Shown here: positions 44,506-53,484 of the stretch, piece by piece | Numbering within the stretch: position 1 is the stretch's first letter | Layout: each line of letters begins with the position of its first letter | DNA from: Opitutales bacterium | Lineage (GTDB): Bacteria; Verrucomicrobiota; Verrucomicrobiia; Opitutales; JABSRG01 | Length of the DNA stretch: 64,000 bases | Assembly (NCBI GenBank): GCA_028280845.1 | Contig: JANQKZ010000034.1 | Span: 92,746 to 156,745 of the forward strand | Reading direction: 5' to 3' | Notes under the pieces: model-generated | The model's input: only the letters and a program-made list of their open reading frames with translations | Told to the model about the DNA's origin: nothing | Database searches by the model: none | Position numbers and translations under genes: made by a program

Positions 44506-45942
44506 ATGAAAAAAAAATCAACGTGCTTCGCGTTTACCGTAACTGTCGTGGGTTTCCTGATGTCGGGATGGTTTACCGGTGTTTTCGGGGTTTCCATGTC
44601 GGAAGCCGGACATCGCCAACCCCCCAATATTATCATGCTGATGGCAGATGACCTGGGGTACGGCGATGTCGGATACAATGGAAATCCGAAAATCATCACT
44701 CCCAATCTGGATGAAATGTCACGGACGGGCATGGTCCTGAATCGGTTTTATGCCGCATCGCCGTTGTGTTCTCCCACACGTGCCAGCTGCCTGACTGGGC
44801 GCGACCCGTTCCGGCAGGGCATTTTAGCAGCCCATACCGCGGGCATGCGAATCGGGGAGACTACGGTGGCCGAAGTATTGAAAGAGCAGGGATATCGAAC
44901 CGGCTTTTTTGGAAAGTGGCACCTGGGTTGGGTTGAACCGGACAAGCCCGATGACCGTGGTTTCTATTCTCCTCCCTGGCATCACGGTTTTGAGGAAGTG
45001 TTTGCCACGAAAAGTGCGGTGCCGACTTATGATCCCACCGTTTACCCGGACAACTGGGATGGTTGGGGTAAGGGAGAGGGCGATGCGTGGGGCGGTTCTA
45101 TTTATGTGCATAATGGCGTCCCCGTCACCGACAACCTCGATGGCGACGATAGCCGAATTATCATGGATCGCGTCATCCCGTTCCTCGAGCAGGCACTGAA
45201 AGAGAATAAACCCTTCCTCGCAACTCTTTGGTTTCATGCCCCTCATGAGCCGGTTGTGGCCGGCCCGGAGTATTTGGCGATGTATCCTGACCTTCCCGAG
45301 CGTCAAAGGCATTTTTATGGGTGCATCACTGCGATGGACGAACAGATCGGGCGCCTGCGTGACTTTTTATCCAAGCATCAGATTTCCGAGAACACGGTAG
45401 TCTTCTTTTGTAGCGACAATGGACCGGCCGGAGGCCTGGTGGGACGAGGAATTGCCTCGGCCGGCCCGTTCCGTGGGCGCAAGCACCAGGTCTGGGAGGG
45501 GGGACTCCGCGTGCCCTCCCTGGTGGAGTGGCCCGGACAGGTCGAACCGGGAAGCGTTTCTCACTTCCCCGCCGGCACCAGTGATTACTTTCCCACGATT
45601 CTGGATATTGTCGGGATCGCGCCGAACCCGGACGTCCCGTTGGATGGAATCAGCCTCCTTCCACTGCTCACAGGCGGGACCCTGCCGCTGCGCCCACCCA
45701 TGGCCTTCGGGTTTCAACGCCTGTATCAGGATACTCAGCGGTTCGCGCTGATTGACGGCTACAACAAAATCGTGATTCACGATGATGCGGAGACCGAGCT
45801 CTTTAACCTGAAAACCGACCCGGCTGAATCCAACAACCTCGCCAACGAAAACCCCGACCTGCTGAAGGCGATGACGGAAAAACTCGAGGCAATCCAGGAG
45901 TCCTGGCGTAAGAGCCGGGGGGGAAACGACTTCGCCTATTGA
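44506..45942 (+). CDS. Sulfatase (family S1), secreted
   Basis: 478 residues with a hydrophobic leader (STCFAFTVTVVGFLMSGWFTG). NIIMLMADDLGYGDVGYNG, C88-S-P-T-R formylglycine site, GFFGKWHLGWVEP, FFCSDNGPAG and WEGGLRVPSLVEWPG are all canonical. Preceded by GAAGGAACAGGA as a ribosome site. Third sulfatase of this locus; the variety suggests sulfates at several positions of the target glycan. Confidence 0.93.
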   Translation: MKKKSTCFAFTVTVVGFLMSGWFTGVFGVSMSEAGHRQPPNIIMLMADDLGYGDVGYNGNPKIITPNLDEMSRTGMVLNRFYAASPLCSPTRASCLTGRDPFRQGILAAHTAGMRIGETTVAEVLKEQGYRTGFFGKWHLGWVEPDKPDDRGFYSPPWHHGFEEVFATKSAVPTYDPTVYPDNWDGWGKGEGDAWGGSIYVHNGVPVTDNLDGDDSRIIMDRVIPFLEQALKENKPFLATLWFHAPHEPVVAGPEYLAMYPDLPERQRHFYGCITAMDEQIGRLRDFLSKHQISENTVVFFCSDNGPAGGLVGRGIASAGPFRGRKHQVWEGGLRVPSLVEWPGQVEPGSVSHFPAGTSDYFPTILDIVGIAPNPDVPLDGISLLPLLTGGTLPLRPPMAFGFQRLYQDTQRFALIDGYNKIVIHDDAETELFNLKTDPAESNNLANENPDLLKAMTEKLEAIQESWRKSRGGNDFAY

Positions 45943-46039
45943 AATGGGGAATCTTACCCAATTCTGCGGTTAACCCTTTTGAGAAATCCTCATCCCTGTC
46001 TTTCTCCATATGTGAAAGGAAATCCATCTTTAGTGCCCT

Positions 46040-47386
46040 TCAGTGGTTCAAAGCCAGGAACTCCACACCTTCCAGTTTCACCACGATGGGGTTGGGCCAG
46101 CGATGATTGTTGTATAACCGCTGGGCCCGCACCACTGAAATCTTGAGCCCAGCATCTGTCTGCTCAACCCGGGAAACGGGCCGAGCTTCCGGTCGGTATT
46201 CCACCACCTGGTCGTTCTGGCCGAGGACCGAAATCTGTGTGTTGCTTAAGGATTTGAGTGAAGTCAGCGTAAATTCGCGGCGTTCCCCGCGTTTCCATCG
46301 TTCGGATCCCTGTGGGATGATGGCGTAAACCGTATTGGGATTTTCCCTGCAGCGTGTAAAATAGATGTCGCCTTCCCGGATGACCGGGCATGGGCGGATG
46401 TTATGAATAGCTTCGCTATTAACAAACATCCACAAACCCAATTCGCGAAAGCGCCGTTCCTGCTCGTGCGGAATTTTCCCAGACGGGTCCGGCCCCATAT
46501 TAATAAGCAGGTTTCCCCCTTTTGCCCGGATATCAATTAACATGTTAATGAGCTTTTCCCCTGACTTGTAATCTTCATTGGTCGGTTTGAACTGCCACTG
46601 GGTCCCCAGTGTGAAACAGGATTCCCAGGGCCCCGGCATGGGCTGGTCTGGAATGTTCTGCTCCGGAGTTGCCATTTCTCCCCGGGTTACGATGCAGTCC
46701 GGTTGCAACTCGTGGATATACTCCTTGATTAGCTGGTTGTCCCGCGCATCGAGAAAGGCGACGTCGATCGGGCCATATTGCGTGAACAGCTCCTTGATCT
46801 GCCTTCGATTGTGGGCGAGCAATTCGGGGTTATTGGAAATGTCCGCATAATCCGCTCTGCGCCGAATGACATGGCCTTGATTGTGCAAAAATAAAAAATC
46901 TTCCGGAGAGAAATAAAAGCCTACCCGCATGTCGTATTTTCGACAGGCTTCTGCAAAGGCCTTCACGATATCTTTCTGGTAGGGCGTATTGGCGACTGAT
47001 AAGGGAGTCGTCTTCGTCGGCCAGAGGCAAAACCCACTATGATGCTTGGTGGTCAGGACCATGTATTTAAAACCCGCCAGCTTCGCCAGTTTGACCCACT
47101 GCTCAGGATCGTAATCCTGCGGATCGAAATAGGCGGGGAGCTCTTTAATGTAGCGCTCAAGATAGTCATCTGAAGCGCCCACCATGCTGTGTGAGATAAC
47201 GCTGCCCAGTTCAACATCCAGGCTCCAGTGAATGAACATCCCCACGCCCCAATCCATGAAAGCCTCCTCGCGGGCCGGGTTATTGCTGCGGGTTTCCGAA
47301 GCCGCGGCAGCCTTTGCTTCTGGTGCCAGGGTCAAGATCAGGAGTAAGCCTATACAGTTGAAAGTAGATATCAGCACAGTTTTCAT
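46040..47386 (-). CDS. Alpha-L-fucosidase (GH29), secreted
   Basis: 448 residues from MKTVLISTFNCIGLLLILTLAPEAKA, a signal peptide; the longer frame adds MLYSLNKKKIDP without leader character. GH29 blocks: AFMDWGVGMFIHWSLDVELGS, GFKYMVLTTKHHSGFCLWPT, RVGFYFSPEDF, IDVAFLDARDN (nucleophile Asp in this strand) and GGNLLINMGPDPSGKIP. It removes alpha-L-fucose. Transcribed against its neighbours, so separately regulated. Confidence 0.92.
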   Translation of the reverse strand: MKTVLISTFNCIGLLLILTLAPEAKAAAASETRSNNPAREEAFMDWGVGMFIHWSLDVELGSVISHSMVGASDDYLERYIKELPAYFDPQDYDPEQWVKLAKLAGFKYMVLTTKHHSGFCLWPTKTTPLSVANTPYQKDIVKAFAEACRKYDMRVGFYFSPEDFLFLHNQGHVIRRRADYADISNNPELLAHNRRQIKELFTQYGPIDVAFLDARDNQLIKEYIHELQPDCIVTRGEMATPEQNIPDQPMPGPWESCFTLGTQWQFKPTNEDYKSGEKLINMLIDIRAKGGNLLINMGPDPSGKIPHEQERRFRELGLWMFVNSEAIHNIRPCPVIREGDIYFTRCRENPNTVYAIIPQGSERWKRGERREFTLTSLKSLSNTQISVLGQNDQVVEYRPEARPVSRVEQTDAGLKISVVRAQRLYNNHRWPNPIVVKLEGVEFLALNH

Positions 47387-47599
47387 GGGATCTATCTTTT
47401 TCTTGTTTAGAGAGTAAAGCAATAGCTATAAATTATGACGCATATCTCAAGCGGAATGGGCTGCGATAACTTATTAATTTTTTCTTAATTGTAAAAAAAT
47501 CAGGCAGGAGCCCCAGGCATTTTTTCAGTTGGTAATAAATCGGCCAGTGGGAGTGTGAATTTTGTTGTTATCTGAGCCCTGTTTCTATATAAATAAACT

Positions 47600-48190
47600 A
47601 TGCGTCTGCTATGCACTATACCCCTTTTAACTCTTCCTTTAACGCTCTTTGCCGGAAATTGGCAAAACCTGATTCAGGGCGACTCCCTAGACAATTGGGT
47701 CAGCGACCCGGACCGAGGTCATTGGACTGTCAAAGACGGAGTGATTACCGGAAAAAGCGACCCGGAAAAGAAAGGTAGCATGCTGTGGTCGAAGGAGGAA
47801 TTTGAGGATTTCATCTTTGAAACCGAGTTCAAGTTTGTCGATTTCATTGACTCCGGCATCAAATTAAAAGGAGGAGACGGCATTCAGGTTAATCTCGGCA
47901 ATTCCATTTCGCAACGCGTGAACCGCACCGCATCGATTTTTGCTCCGCAGGAAGGCAAGGGTCGATTTCCGGCGATAGCAGAAAATGTCCATGAAATCAT
48001 GGTCCCGAATGGCTGGAATATTATCCGAATTCAATGCGAGGGGAAACGCATTATGATCATGCTGAATGGACGGGAAGTGGTGGATTATATCTCCAAGACT
48101 TTACCCGACAGGGGCCCCATTGGCCTCCAGGTGCATGGTAATCTGGATATGGAGATTCATTTCCGGAATACCCGTATTCTCTGGAAGTAA
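47600..48190 (+). CDS. DUF1080 (3-keto-disaccharide hydrolase-like) protein, secreted
   Basis: 196 residues with a signal peptide (MRLLCTIPLLTLPLTLFAG). Complete fold: WQNLIQGDSLDNWVSDPDRGHWTVKDGVITG, EDFIFETEFKFVD, GWNIIRIQCEGKRIMIMLNGREVVDY and RGPIGLQVHGNLDMEIHFRNTRIL. Members act on 3-keto glycosides made by Gfo/Idh/MocA-type dehydrogenases; the next gene is such a dehydrogenase, which fits. Confidence 0.88.
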   Translation: MRLLCTIPLLTLPLTLFAGNWQNLIQGDSLDNWVSDPDRGHWTVKDGVITGKSDPEKKGSMLWSKEEFEDFIFETEFKFVDFIDSGIKLKGGDGIQVNLGNSISQRVNRTASIFAPQEGKGRFPAIAENVHEIMVPNGWNIIRIQCEGKRIMIMLNGREVVDYISKTLPDRGPIGLQVHGNLDMEIHFRNTRILWK

Positions 48191-48220
48191 AGCTTCTGCC
48201 AGTTAACGGAGCGGCCCATC

Positions 48221-49582
48221 ATGAAAGCGATCCAACGCCGAACTTTTATCAGAAATTCCGCCCTCACAGCTGGGGTCTTCGGGGCTGCCCCTGCTTATAT
48301 CCCGGCTATGATCTCGAACAGCCCGAACAACCGGATCAACGTCGCGGTGGTCGGTATCGCGGGTGAGCGGGAACGCAAACGGGGCGTTATCCGGGGTCGA
48401 GGAATTGTCCACATCCGCAATTTTTCAGAAATCCCAAATGTTTCCATCAGGACCATCTGTGACGTGGATGAACGGTTGTTCCCGCAGAACGAGAGGCTGG
48501 TCGAAGAATTATTTGGACCCAAGCCGAAGACGGAGGTGGATTTTCGCAAGGTCCTGGAAGACTCCGATATCGACGTCGTCTCCCTGGCTACCCCCGATCA
48601 CTGGCATGCCTTGCAAACGGTCTGGGCCTGTCAGGCAGGCAAAGATGTTTACGTGGAAAAGCCGGTCAGCCACAACTTGGCAGAAGGACGCAAAATGGTG
48701 GAAGCCACGGAAAAGTATGGGCGTATTGTCCAGTCAGGGATTTGCTACCGCAGCAGCAGGGCGGTCAAGGAAGGGATCCAGTTGATCCGTGATGGAATCC
48801 TGGGGAAACCCTACATGGCCCGGGGCATTACTTGGAGATATCGTGTCCCGATCGGGCTCTTTCCCAATAGCCCGGTTCCGGAGGGCGTTCACTGGGACCT
48901 CTTCCTCGGACCGGCTCCGTACCGCCCCTTCAACATAAACCGGTTCTTATACCACTGGCACTGGTTTTGGGATACCGGGACCGCTGAAATCGGGAACAAC
49001 GGTATTTACCGGATGGATACAGCACGATGGGCTCTGGGCAAAGACACCCACCCGGTTAAAGTTCAATGCTCGGGAGGACTCTTCGGCCGTGATCCCCGCG
49101 AGCAGGAGGTGCCGAACATCATGGATGTCACCTATGAATATGAGGACGGCACCATCATCCAGAACGAGATGCGTGGCCTCCCGACCAATTCGGAAGGGTC
49201 GCCGGAAGACTCCGGCGTACGCTGCTTTATCTACGGGGATGAGGGGTATATGGCTATCAGCTCTAACGGCTACCGGACCTACATGGGATCCAAGGGTAAA
49301 CCGGGTCCTTCCAAGTCCGAGGATGACTTCCCGGAAGCAGAGCGAAGTAACGGGTGGAAAAACCTGATCGCCTGCGTCCGGAGCGGACGCAACCAGGATT
49401 TGGATAACCCCATAATCGAAGGTCATTTGTCTGCATCATTATGCCACCTCGGTATCGCTTGTTACCGCGCGGGCAAACAGCAGCTCACCTTCGATCCCAC
49501 AACGGAAACGTTCGTCAATCATCCCGAGGCGAACCGCTTCCTGAGCCGAGATTACCGGCATCCTTACGTCATGCCGGGATAG
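48221..49582 (+). CDS. Gfo/Idh/MocA-family oxidoreductase, Tat-exported
   Basis: 453 residues. A Tat signal (QRRTFIRNSALTAGVFGAAPA) is followed by the NAD-binding fold (RINVAVVGIAGERERKRG), the family motif DVYVEKPVSHNLAEGRKM, and HWHWFWDTGTAEIGNNGIYRMD, whose His and Asp suit substrate binding. With the DUF1080 hydrolase 30 bases upstream it may oxidise glycosides to 3-keto forms that are then cleaved. Exported location is inferred from the Tat motif. Confidence 0.92.
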   Translation: MKAIQRRTFIRNSALTAGVFGAAPAYIPAMISNSPNNRINVAVVGIAGERERKRGVIRGRGIVHIRNFSEIPNVSIRTICDVDERLFPQNERLVEELFGPKPKTEVDFRKVLEDSDIDVVSLATPDHWHALQTVWACQAGKDVYVEKPVSHNLAEGRKMVEATEKYGRIVQSGICYRSSRAVKEGIQLIRDGILGKPYMARGITWRYRVPIGLFPNSPVPEGVHWDLFLGPAPYRPFNINRFLYHWHWFWDTGTAEIGNNGIYRMDTARWALGKDTHPVKVQCSGGLFGRDPREQEVPNIMDVTYEYEDGTIIQNEMRGLPTNSEGSPEDSGVRCFIYGDEGYMAISSNGYRTYMGSKGKPGPSKSEDDFPEAERSNGWKNLIACVRSGRNQDLDNPIIEGHLSASLCHLGIACYRAGKQQLTFDPTTETFVNHPEANRFLSRDYRHPYVMPG

Positions 49583-49778
49583 ATCTTTACGGCTTGCAAT
49601 ATCGATCAGCCGGTTCATTTGTCCAGGTGGTGTCAGGAATTATTGCCTTAAGCAGGATGGAATACGCCTCATCTCAGTATGCCCTTAGGCGAGAGGGAAT
49701 TGAAGGGAGATGTGGTCGAGGTTGCGAGAATTGGTCCGCTTGAAAAGTTAGTCTGGGGATTTAAAAAGGATCCGGACA

Positions 49779-49949
49779 ATGAAAGGCAAAAGATACACCA
49801 CCGAAGAGAGGATCCGCGTTTTGCGTGAAGCAGAAGGCGGCGATGAAACGATCCAGGTTGTCTGTCGCTCAAGACAGATCAGCGAGCAAATCTTCCACCG
49901 CTGGAAGCGTGAGTTCGGGATGCTGGAGGTAGATCAGGCCAAGCGATGA
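49779..49949 (+). pseudogene. IS3-family transposase OrfA fragment
   Basis: A 56-codon frame starting MKGKRYTTEERIRVLREAEG and ending WKREFGMLEVDQAKR at a stop. This is the HTH start of IS3-type OrfA; the rest of OrfA and all of OrfB are missing. It is a relic of an insertion sequence at the right end of the polysaccharide locus. Confidence 0.82.
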
Positions 49950-50471
49950 AGGGCACAGTATTGCTGACTTGCTATCCCGGAGACACTAGGTCCTGTCCTG
50001 AAAGTGCCATTCAGCACTGTCTACGGGTGGATTATGATACTTCTGCCAAGCTACGATTTTATAGATTACGAAAGCGTGAAAAAAAATTAACTATAACCTA
50101 ATTGATTACGTTGGCGTTGGACAGTTTCCAAACATTGGTGATGGCCTATCTCTTCCCCTTGTGATCAGAAAAGTACGTCCTGAATTAATAACCGAATCTA
50201 AATCAAGGTTATTTTGCCGTTCGTTTGGCTGTTCTGTCGCGGGTTATTTTTTATGGGAGGAACCTGAAGTAATGAGAATTACAATCCAATAATTTTCTGG
50301 GGACCATCTTCAATGCACTGCGAGTGAGAACAGTGTTCCAAAGATAGAGATTCGCTTGCGCGGTCCTCGACTAAATCGCTCTCCTACAACCCTTTAACAC
50401 TCGATGGTTCGAACAGGATTGCTTACCTAAAAGCGGTAAGTTATTTTCCTCAAAACACTCTATTAAATACT
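49950..50471. other. Non-coding region before the cassette array
   Basis: About 520 bases without a credible gene. I searched it for an integron integrase reading either way and saw none. An AT-rich inverted patch (CTTACC ... GGTAAG, near 50,423-50,442) precedes the first GTTAGGG at 50,472-50,478, which could be the attachment end of the array. Confidence 0.4.
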
Positions 50472-50485
50472 GTTAGGGAATTAAT

Positions 50486-50986
50486 ATGAAAAAGATATCT
50501 ATTCTATTTATCACAATTTCTTTCCCAATCTTCGCGATGACCCCATGGGTTCCTACGTTCTTAGACATGTGGGAAGCGGCTGACGTGGTCATCGTTTGCA
50601 GTCTTCCGCATTTCGAAGAAGTTGAGCGAGATGAGGATGTCTCCAGTCCGGACCCCAAGTTAGAATACTACCGCTCAGAGTTAACCTTTCCGCTGAGTAG
50701 CTCGCGGACGCATATATTCGAATCGGTTATAAAAGGAGAGCTGACCGTAGACGAGAAGGACTACCTCGAATCTGACATGGCCATTCTTTTCCAAGCGAGG
50801 ACTGCGAAGAAAAAAGAGCACCCAGAAGAAGAAAAGGATATCATTATTCATTTCGGATACTCACCCTTCATAAGCCCTCCTCCGGAAGGTTCCTCTCGCT
50901 GTCTGCTTTTCCTCGAGAGAACCTTGGGCGGCGGATTGAAACCAGTTCATGACGACTACTTCATGTATTACCTCAATAGACCATAA
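50486..50986 (+). CDS. Cassette gene 1: exported protein of unknown function
   Basis: 166 residues with a signal peptide (MKKISILFITISFPIFA). The mature part (FLDMWEAADVVIVCSLPHFEEVERDED ... SRCLLFLERTLGGGLKPVHDDYFMYYL) suggests a small beta domain of unknown family. It starts 8 bases after a GTTAGGG and stops 8 bases before the first attC, as cassette genes do. Confidence 0.7.
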   Translation: MKKISILFITISFPIFAMTPWVPTFLDMWEAADVVIVCSLPHFEEVERDEDVSSPDPKLEYYRSELTFPLSSSRTHIFESVIKGELTVDEKDYLESDMAILFQARTAKKKEHPEEEKDIIIHFGYSPFISPPPEGSSRCLLFLERTLGGGLKPVHDDYFMYYLNRP

Positions 50987-50993
50987 CGAAGCA

Positions 50994-51063
50994 TCCTAAC
51001 CAGTCGTGCCATGCAATTCCGACAGGCTCCGCCTGTCTCCATCGTATGCACTCGGCGTTAGGC
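50994..51063 (+). repeat. attC-like site 1
   Basis: R'' box TCCTAAC at 50994-51000 and R' box GTTAGGC at 51057-51063. Between them a perfect stem GACAGG / CCTGTC and outer arms (CATGCA / TGCACTCG). Length 70 bases, normal for attC. Confidence 0.85.
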
Positions 51064-51071
51064 GAAGATAA

Positions 51072-51677
51072 ATGATCGAACCAATCAAAACACCTCGTCT
51101 TAGACTTGAGTCTCTGAGCACCGATTGCTTGGAGGCGTTGATCGACGAAGATTTAGTGCGAGCGAGAAGTTCGGTGTCTTTCTGCATGACCATCGACACT
51201 TCACTGGCTGGGCAATATTGGCTGTCTAGGCGATTGGGCATGATTCGAGAAGATGCTTCTCACCATCCTTGGATGTATCGAGCGATCGTCAGAGAAGAAG
51301 ATAACGAAATGGTCGGATACATCAGTTGCCATCATGGCTATCCCGATCCTGACTTGGCAGACTACTCAAAACACGGAGTAGAACTTGGGTATACGATTGA
51401 ACCCGAATACAGAAGGAATGGATACGCACATGAGAGCATACTCGCCCTCATTAGCTGGGCATGCACAGAAAAAAGAGACGTAGAAGTCTTTATTACGGTT
51501 AGCCCCGAAAACGAACCTTCACTCAAGCTGGCTGAGTCCTTAGGTTTTGTGAAGGTCGGTGAACATCTAGACGAAATCGATGGGTTAGAGTATGTATTTA
51601 GCTACACAAAAACAATGAGCCTAACCAGGCGTGTCAGGCAACGAGCGCAAGCGCTCGCCGCCTGCACTAGTCGTTAG
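51072..51677 (+). CDS. Cassette gene 2: GNAT acetyltransferase (RimJ/RimL-like)
   Basis: 201 residues. RimJ-like start TPRLRLESLSTDCLEALI, acetyl-CoA loop ELGYTIEPEYRRNGYAHESILALISWACTE, and FITVSPENEPSLKLAESLGFVKVGEHLDE. Cytoplasmic N-acetyltransferase; substrate unknown. The last 17 codons run through the next attC and the stop falls in its R' box, a common cassette trait. GNAT genes are frequent integron cargo. Confidence 0.88.
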   Translation: MIEPIKTPRLRLESLSTDCLEALIDEDLVRARSSVSFCMTIDTSLAGQYWLSRRLGMIREDASHHPWMYRAIVREEDNEMVGYISCHHGYPDPDLADYSKHGVELGYTIEPEYRRNGYAHESILALISWACTEKRDVEVFITVSPENEPSLKLAESLGFVKVGEHLDEIDGLEYVFSYTKTMSLTRRVRQRAQALAACTSR

Positions 51678-51679
51678 GC
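51619..51679 (+). repeat. attC-like site 2
   Basis: R'' GCCTAAC (51619-51625) and R' GTTAGGC (51673-51679) are exactly complementary. Central stem CGAGCG CAAG CGCTCG with outer arms CAGGC / GCCTG. The clearest attC of the set, 61 bases. Confidence 0.9.
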
Positions 51680-51719
51680 AAAGAAAGAATTTTGAACCCC
51701 CAGGAACTCACCAGAAAAA

Positions 51720-51923
51720 ATGAAAAATCTAAATCCTATTTACCAGGCCGTCTCATTAGTCGGCTCGCTGATTCTGTTGGTCTGTATGGTATTCGCTACT
51801 ACACACCTTGGTTCTGCGGATCACTGGGTGCGAATTTGGCTGCCATTTGTAATAGCGGGTGCAGTCATTACACTAGCAGGATACTTGGTTCCCGTATTAT
51901 TCTCTCACAAGCAGAAATGGTAA
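51720..51923 (+). CDS. Cassette gene 3: small membrane protein
   Basis: 67 residues with two hydrophobic helices (AVSLVGSLILLVCMVFA and IWLPFVIAGAVITLAGYLVPVLF) and a basic tail (SHKQKW). No family recognised. It fills the cassette between attC sites 2 and 3. Confidence 0.68.
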   Translation: MKNLNPIYQAVSLVGSLILLVCMVFATTHLGSADHWVRIWLPFVIAGAVITLAGYLVPVLFSHKQKW

Positions 51924-51934
51924 AAGTTGATCAA

Positions 51935-52007
51935 GCCTAACAAGCCGGTCGATATATCTGCGGTCAGCGCTCCGCGCTGATCCTCGTATATCCCCTCGGC
52001 GTTCTCG
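51935..52007 (+). repeat. attC-like site 3
   Basis: R'' GCCTAAC (51935-51941), central stem TCAGCGC / GCGCTGA, and R' GTTCTCG (52001-52007), a divergent R' that keeps the cleaved GTT. 73 bases. Confidence 0.78.
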
Positions 52008-52010
52008 AGA

Positions 52011-52547
52011 ATGAAAGTAGGCATATCAGCCATCCTTCTCTCCTTGTTGATGGGTTGCGCAGCCACACAAGACTTCGATCTAGCTCGAAAGGTCTACGAA
52101 AGTCCGCCTGAGTTAGCATTCACAGGTTCTAGCACAGTTCCCCTAAGTGAAGGAAAGGGCGGCAGGCTATACGTTGAAGTTTCTTTGGCAGGTGAAAAAT
52201 GTATCTTCATCGTGGACACAGGTGCCGTCCAAACGATCATCTCATCCGACCTAGCTTCGAAGTTATCTATAGAAAAGTTAGCCACACCAAAAGGTACGCT
52301 TTATGGAGGTGGCGGTGGTGTACATTCATCAATAGCCCGAATTCCGGTTGTGGAAATTGGTGATGCCATATTAAAGGATCTTCCTGTTTTTATCACTGAC
52401 CTAGACGAATGGAATCAAAGAGAGCAAACCGCGCAGCAGACAAGGATAGACGGTATATTGGGTTCTGAAGCTCTGCTGTTTTTGCGCGCCTCCATTAACT
52501 ACGCTACAAAAGAACTAGTGTTGCATGGACGAATTTCCGAAAGTTAA
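52011..52547 (+). CDS. Cassette gene 4: retropepsin-like aspartic protease, lipoprotein
   Basis: 178 residues. Lipoprotein leader ending LLSLLMGCAAT; the aspartic-protease loop D69-T-G in CIFIVDTGAVQTIISSDLASKL; the second strand block RIDGILGSEALLFLRASINYATKEL. Fits the gag-asp/retropepsin-like (SpoIVB/TIGR02281-type) family of single-domain aspartic proteases in the cell envelope. Starts 4 bases after attC 3. Confidence 0.85.
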   Translation: MKVGISAILLSLLMGCAATQDFDLARKVYESPPELAFTGSSTVPLSEGKGGRLYVEVSLAGEKCIFIVDTGAVQTIISSDLASKLSIEKLATPKGTLYGGGGGVHSSIARIPVVEIGDAILKDLPVFITDLDEWNQREQTAQQTRIDGILGSEALLFLRASINYATKELVLHGRISES

Positions 52548-52552
52548 AAATA

Positions 52553-52618
52553 CGCGAACCAGTCAGTCGTCACAACTCCGGACGCTACGCCCAGCCGTCG
52601 CACATCTCCACGTTAGGA
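52553..52618 (+). repeat. attC-like site 4
   Basis: R'' CGCGAAC (52553-52559) and R' GTTAGGA (52612-52618), with a bottom-strand stem GGGCG / CGTCC and the CAGTC block seen in the other sites. Weaker than sites 1-3. Confidence 0.65.
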
Positions 52619-52623
52619 AGAAA

Positions 52624-52689
52624 ATGAAAACACTAACCTCACTTTTGTTCTTAGCTGGAGCCAATGCTGCCAGTCAACCATCCTGCTGA
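52624..52689 (+). CDS. Cassette gene 5: tiny or truncated frame
   Basis: A 21-codon frame starting MKTLTSLLFLAGANAAS, the shape of a signal peptide, stopping almost at once inside the next attC. Either a truncated exported protein or an empty cassette. Translation is unproven. Confidence 0.35.
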   Translation: MKTLTSLLFLAGANAASQPSC

Positions 52690-52765
52690 CCGTCTTCGCT
52701 AAAGCTACGCCGTGTCGAGAGCAGGCCGGTCGCCCAGCGCCGTCGGCTAAACCTAGTCGTTGGCT
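52659..52765 (+). repeat. attC-like site 5
   Basis: R' GTTGGCT (52759-52765) pairs with AGCCAAT (52659-52665) with one mismatch. Inside, CCTGCT (52682-52687) pairs with AGCAGG and GACCG with CGGTC. 107 bases, longer than the others. Confidence 0.6.
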
Positions 52766-52773
52766 AAATATAT

Positions 52774-53475
52774 ATGATCTTCTTCGACATCGGAAACACA
52801 CTTGAGGACGAGAATCTGGCGGTAGAATGGCGCGTGGAAAGCGCAATTCCCATTTTGCACGATCTGGGTGTCATGATTAGCACGAAGGAGTTCTTTGGGG
52901 AGTTACAGTTTTCATCCCATCAAAGAGCCTCAAGTGTATTCGAAGCTACGATCCGCAGGCTTACGCCCAACGGCAAGTCCTACGACTTGTTGATGAAAGA
53001 ATGCGCTTGGAGGAAGGACCTACTGTTACTGAGAGAAGAAGCGAAAGAAACAGTAAAGTCTTTGGCAAGAAACTACAGCCTGGGAATCATCGCAAATCAG
53101 TCAGCGGGGGCCCAGGTGCGATTTAAGAAATACGGAATACTAGATCATTTCTCCACCGTCATCTCTTCTTTTGATGTTGGAGTTAGTAAACCAAATCCCA
53201 AAATTTTCGAAATTGCTCTGAAAGAATCGGGAGCAAAAGCAACTGATTGTTTCATGATTGGAGATCGTTTGGACAACGACATAGGCCCATCCAAGAAACT
53301 GGGATTTAAGACCGTCAGAGTCCTGGGTTGTTTCAACGACGCACAATCACCAGAAAACGATTTTGAAGTTCCGGATTACACCATTTCCGACCTCCGTGAA
53401 CTAGAAAACATTATAAGCCAACCAGTCGCTGCAGGTAACTCCAAACCGCTGCGCGGTTCTTCGTATCTGAGCTAG
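52774..53475 (+). CDS. Cassette gene 6: HAD-superfamily hydrolase
   Basis: 233 residues. Motif I FFDIGNTL with nucleophile D5; Gly replaces the usual second Asp, as in FDxGNT members. Motif II in LGIIANQSAGAQ, motif III Lys in VGVSKPNPKIFEIAL, motif IV MIGDRLDNDIGPSKKLGFKTV. A cytoplasmic phosphatase of unknown substrate. The C-terminus (about 20 codons) runs into attC 6. Confidence 0.9.
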   Translation: MIFFDIGNTLEDENLAVEWRVESAIPILHDLGVMISTKEFFGELQFSSHQRASSVFEATIRRLTPNGKSYDLLMKECAWRKDLLLLREEAKETVKSLARNYSLGIIANQSAGAQVRFKKYGILDHFSTVISSFDVGVSKPNPKIFEIALKESGAKATDCFMIGDRLDNDIGPSKKLGFKTVRVLGCFNDAQSPENDFEVPDYTISDLRELENIISQPVAAGNSKPLRGSSYLS

Positions 53476-53484
53476 ACGTTATAC
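53416..53484 (+). repeat. attC-like site 6
   Basis: R'' AGCCAAC (53416-53422), block CAGTCG, perfect central stem AACCGC TGC GCGGTT, and R' GTTATAC (53478-53484). 69 bases. Last recognised site of the array. Confidence 0.82.

Noticed and set aside
49950..50471. Integron integrase gene or attI site
   Set aside because: No tyrosine-recombinase motif in either direction; only a single GTTAGGG at 50,472 is suggestive.
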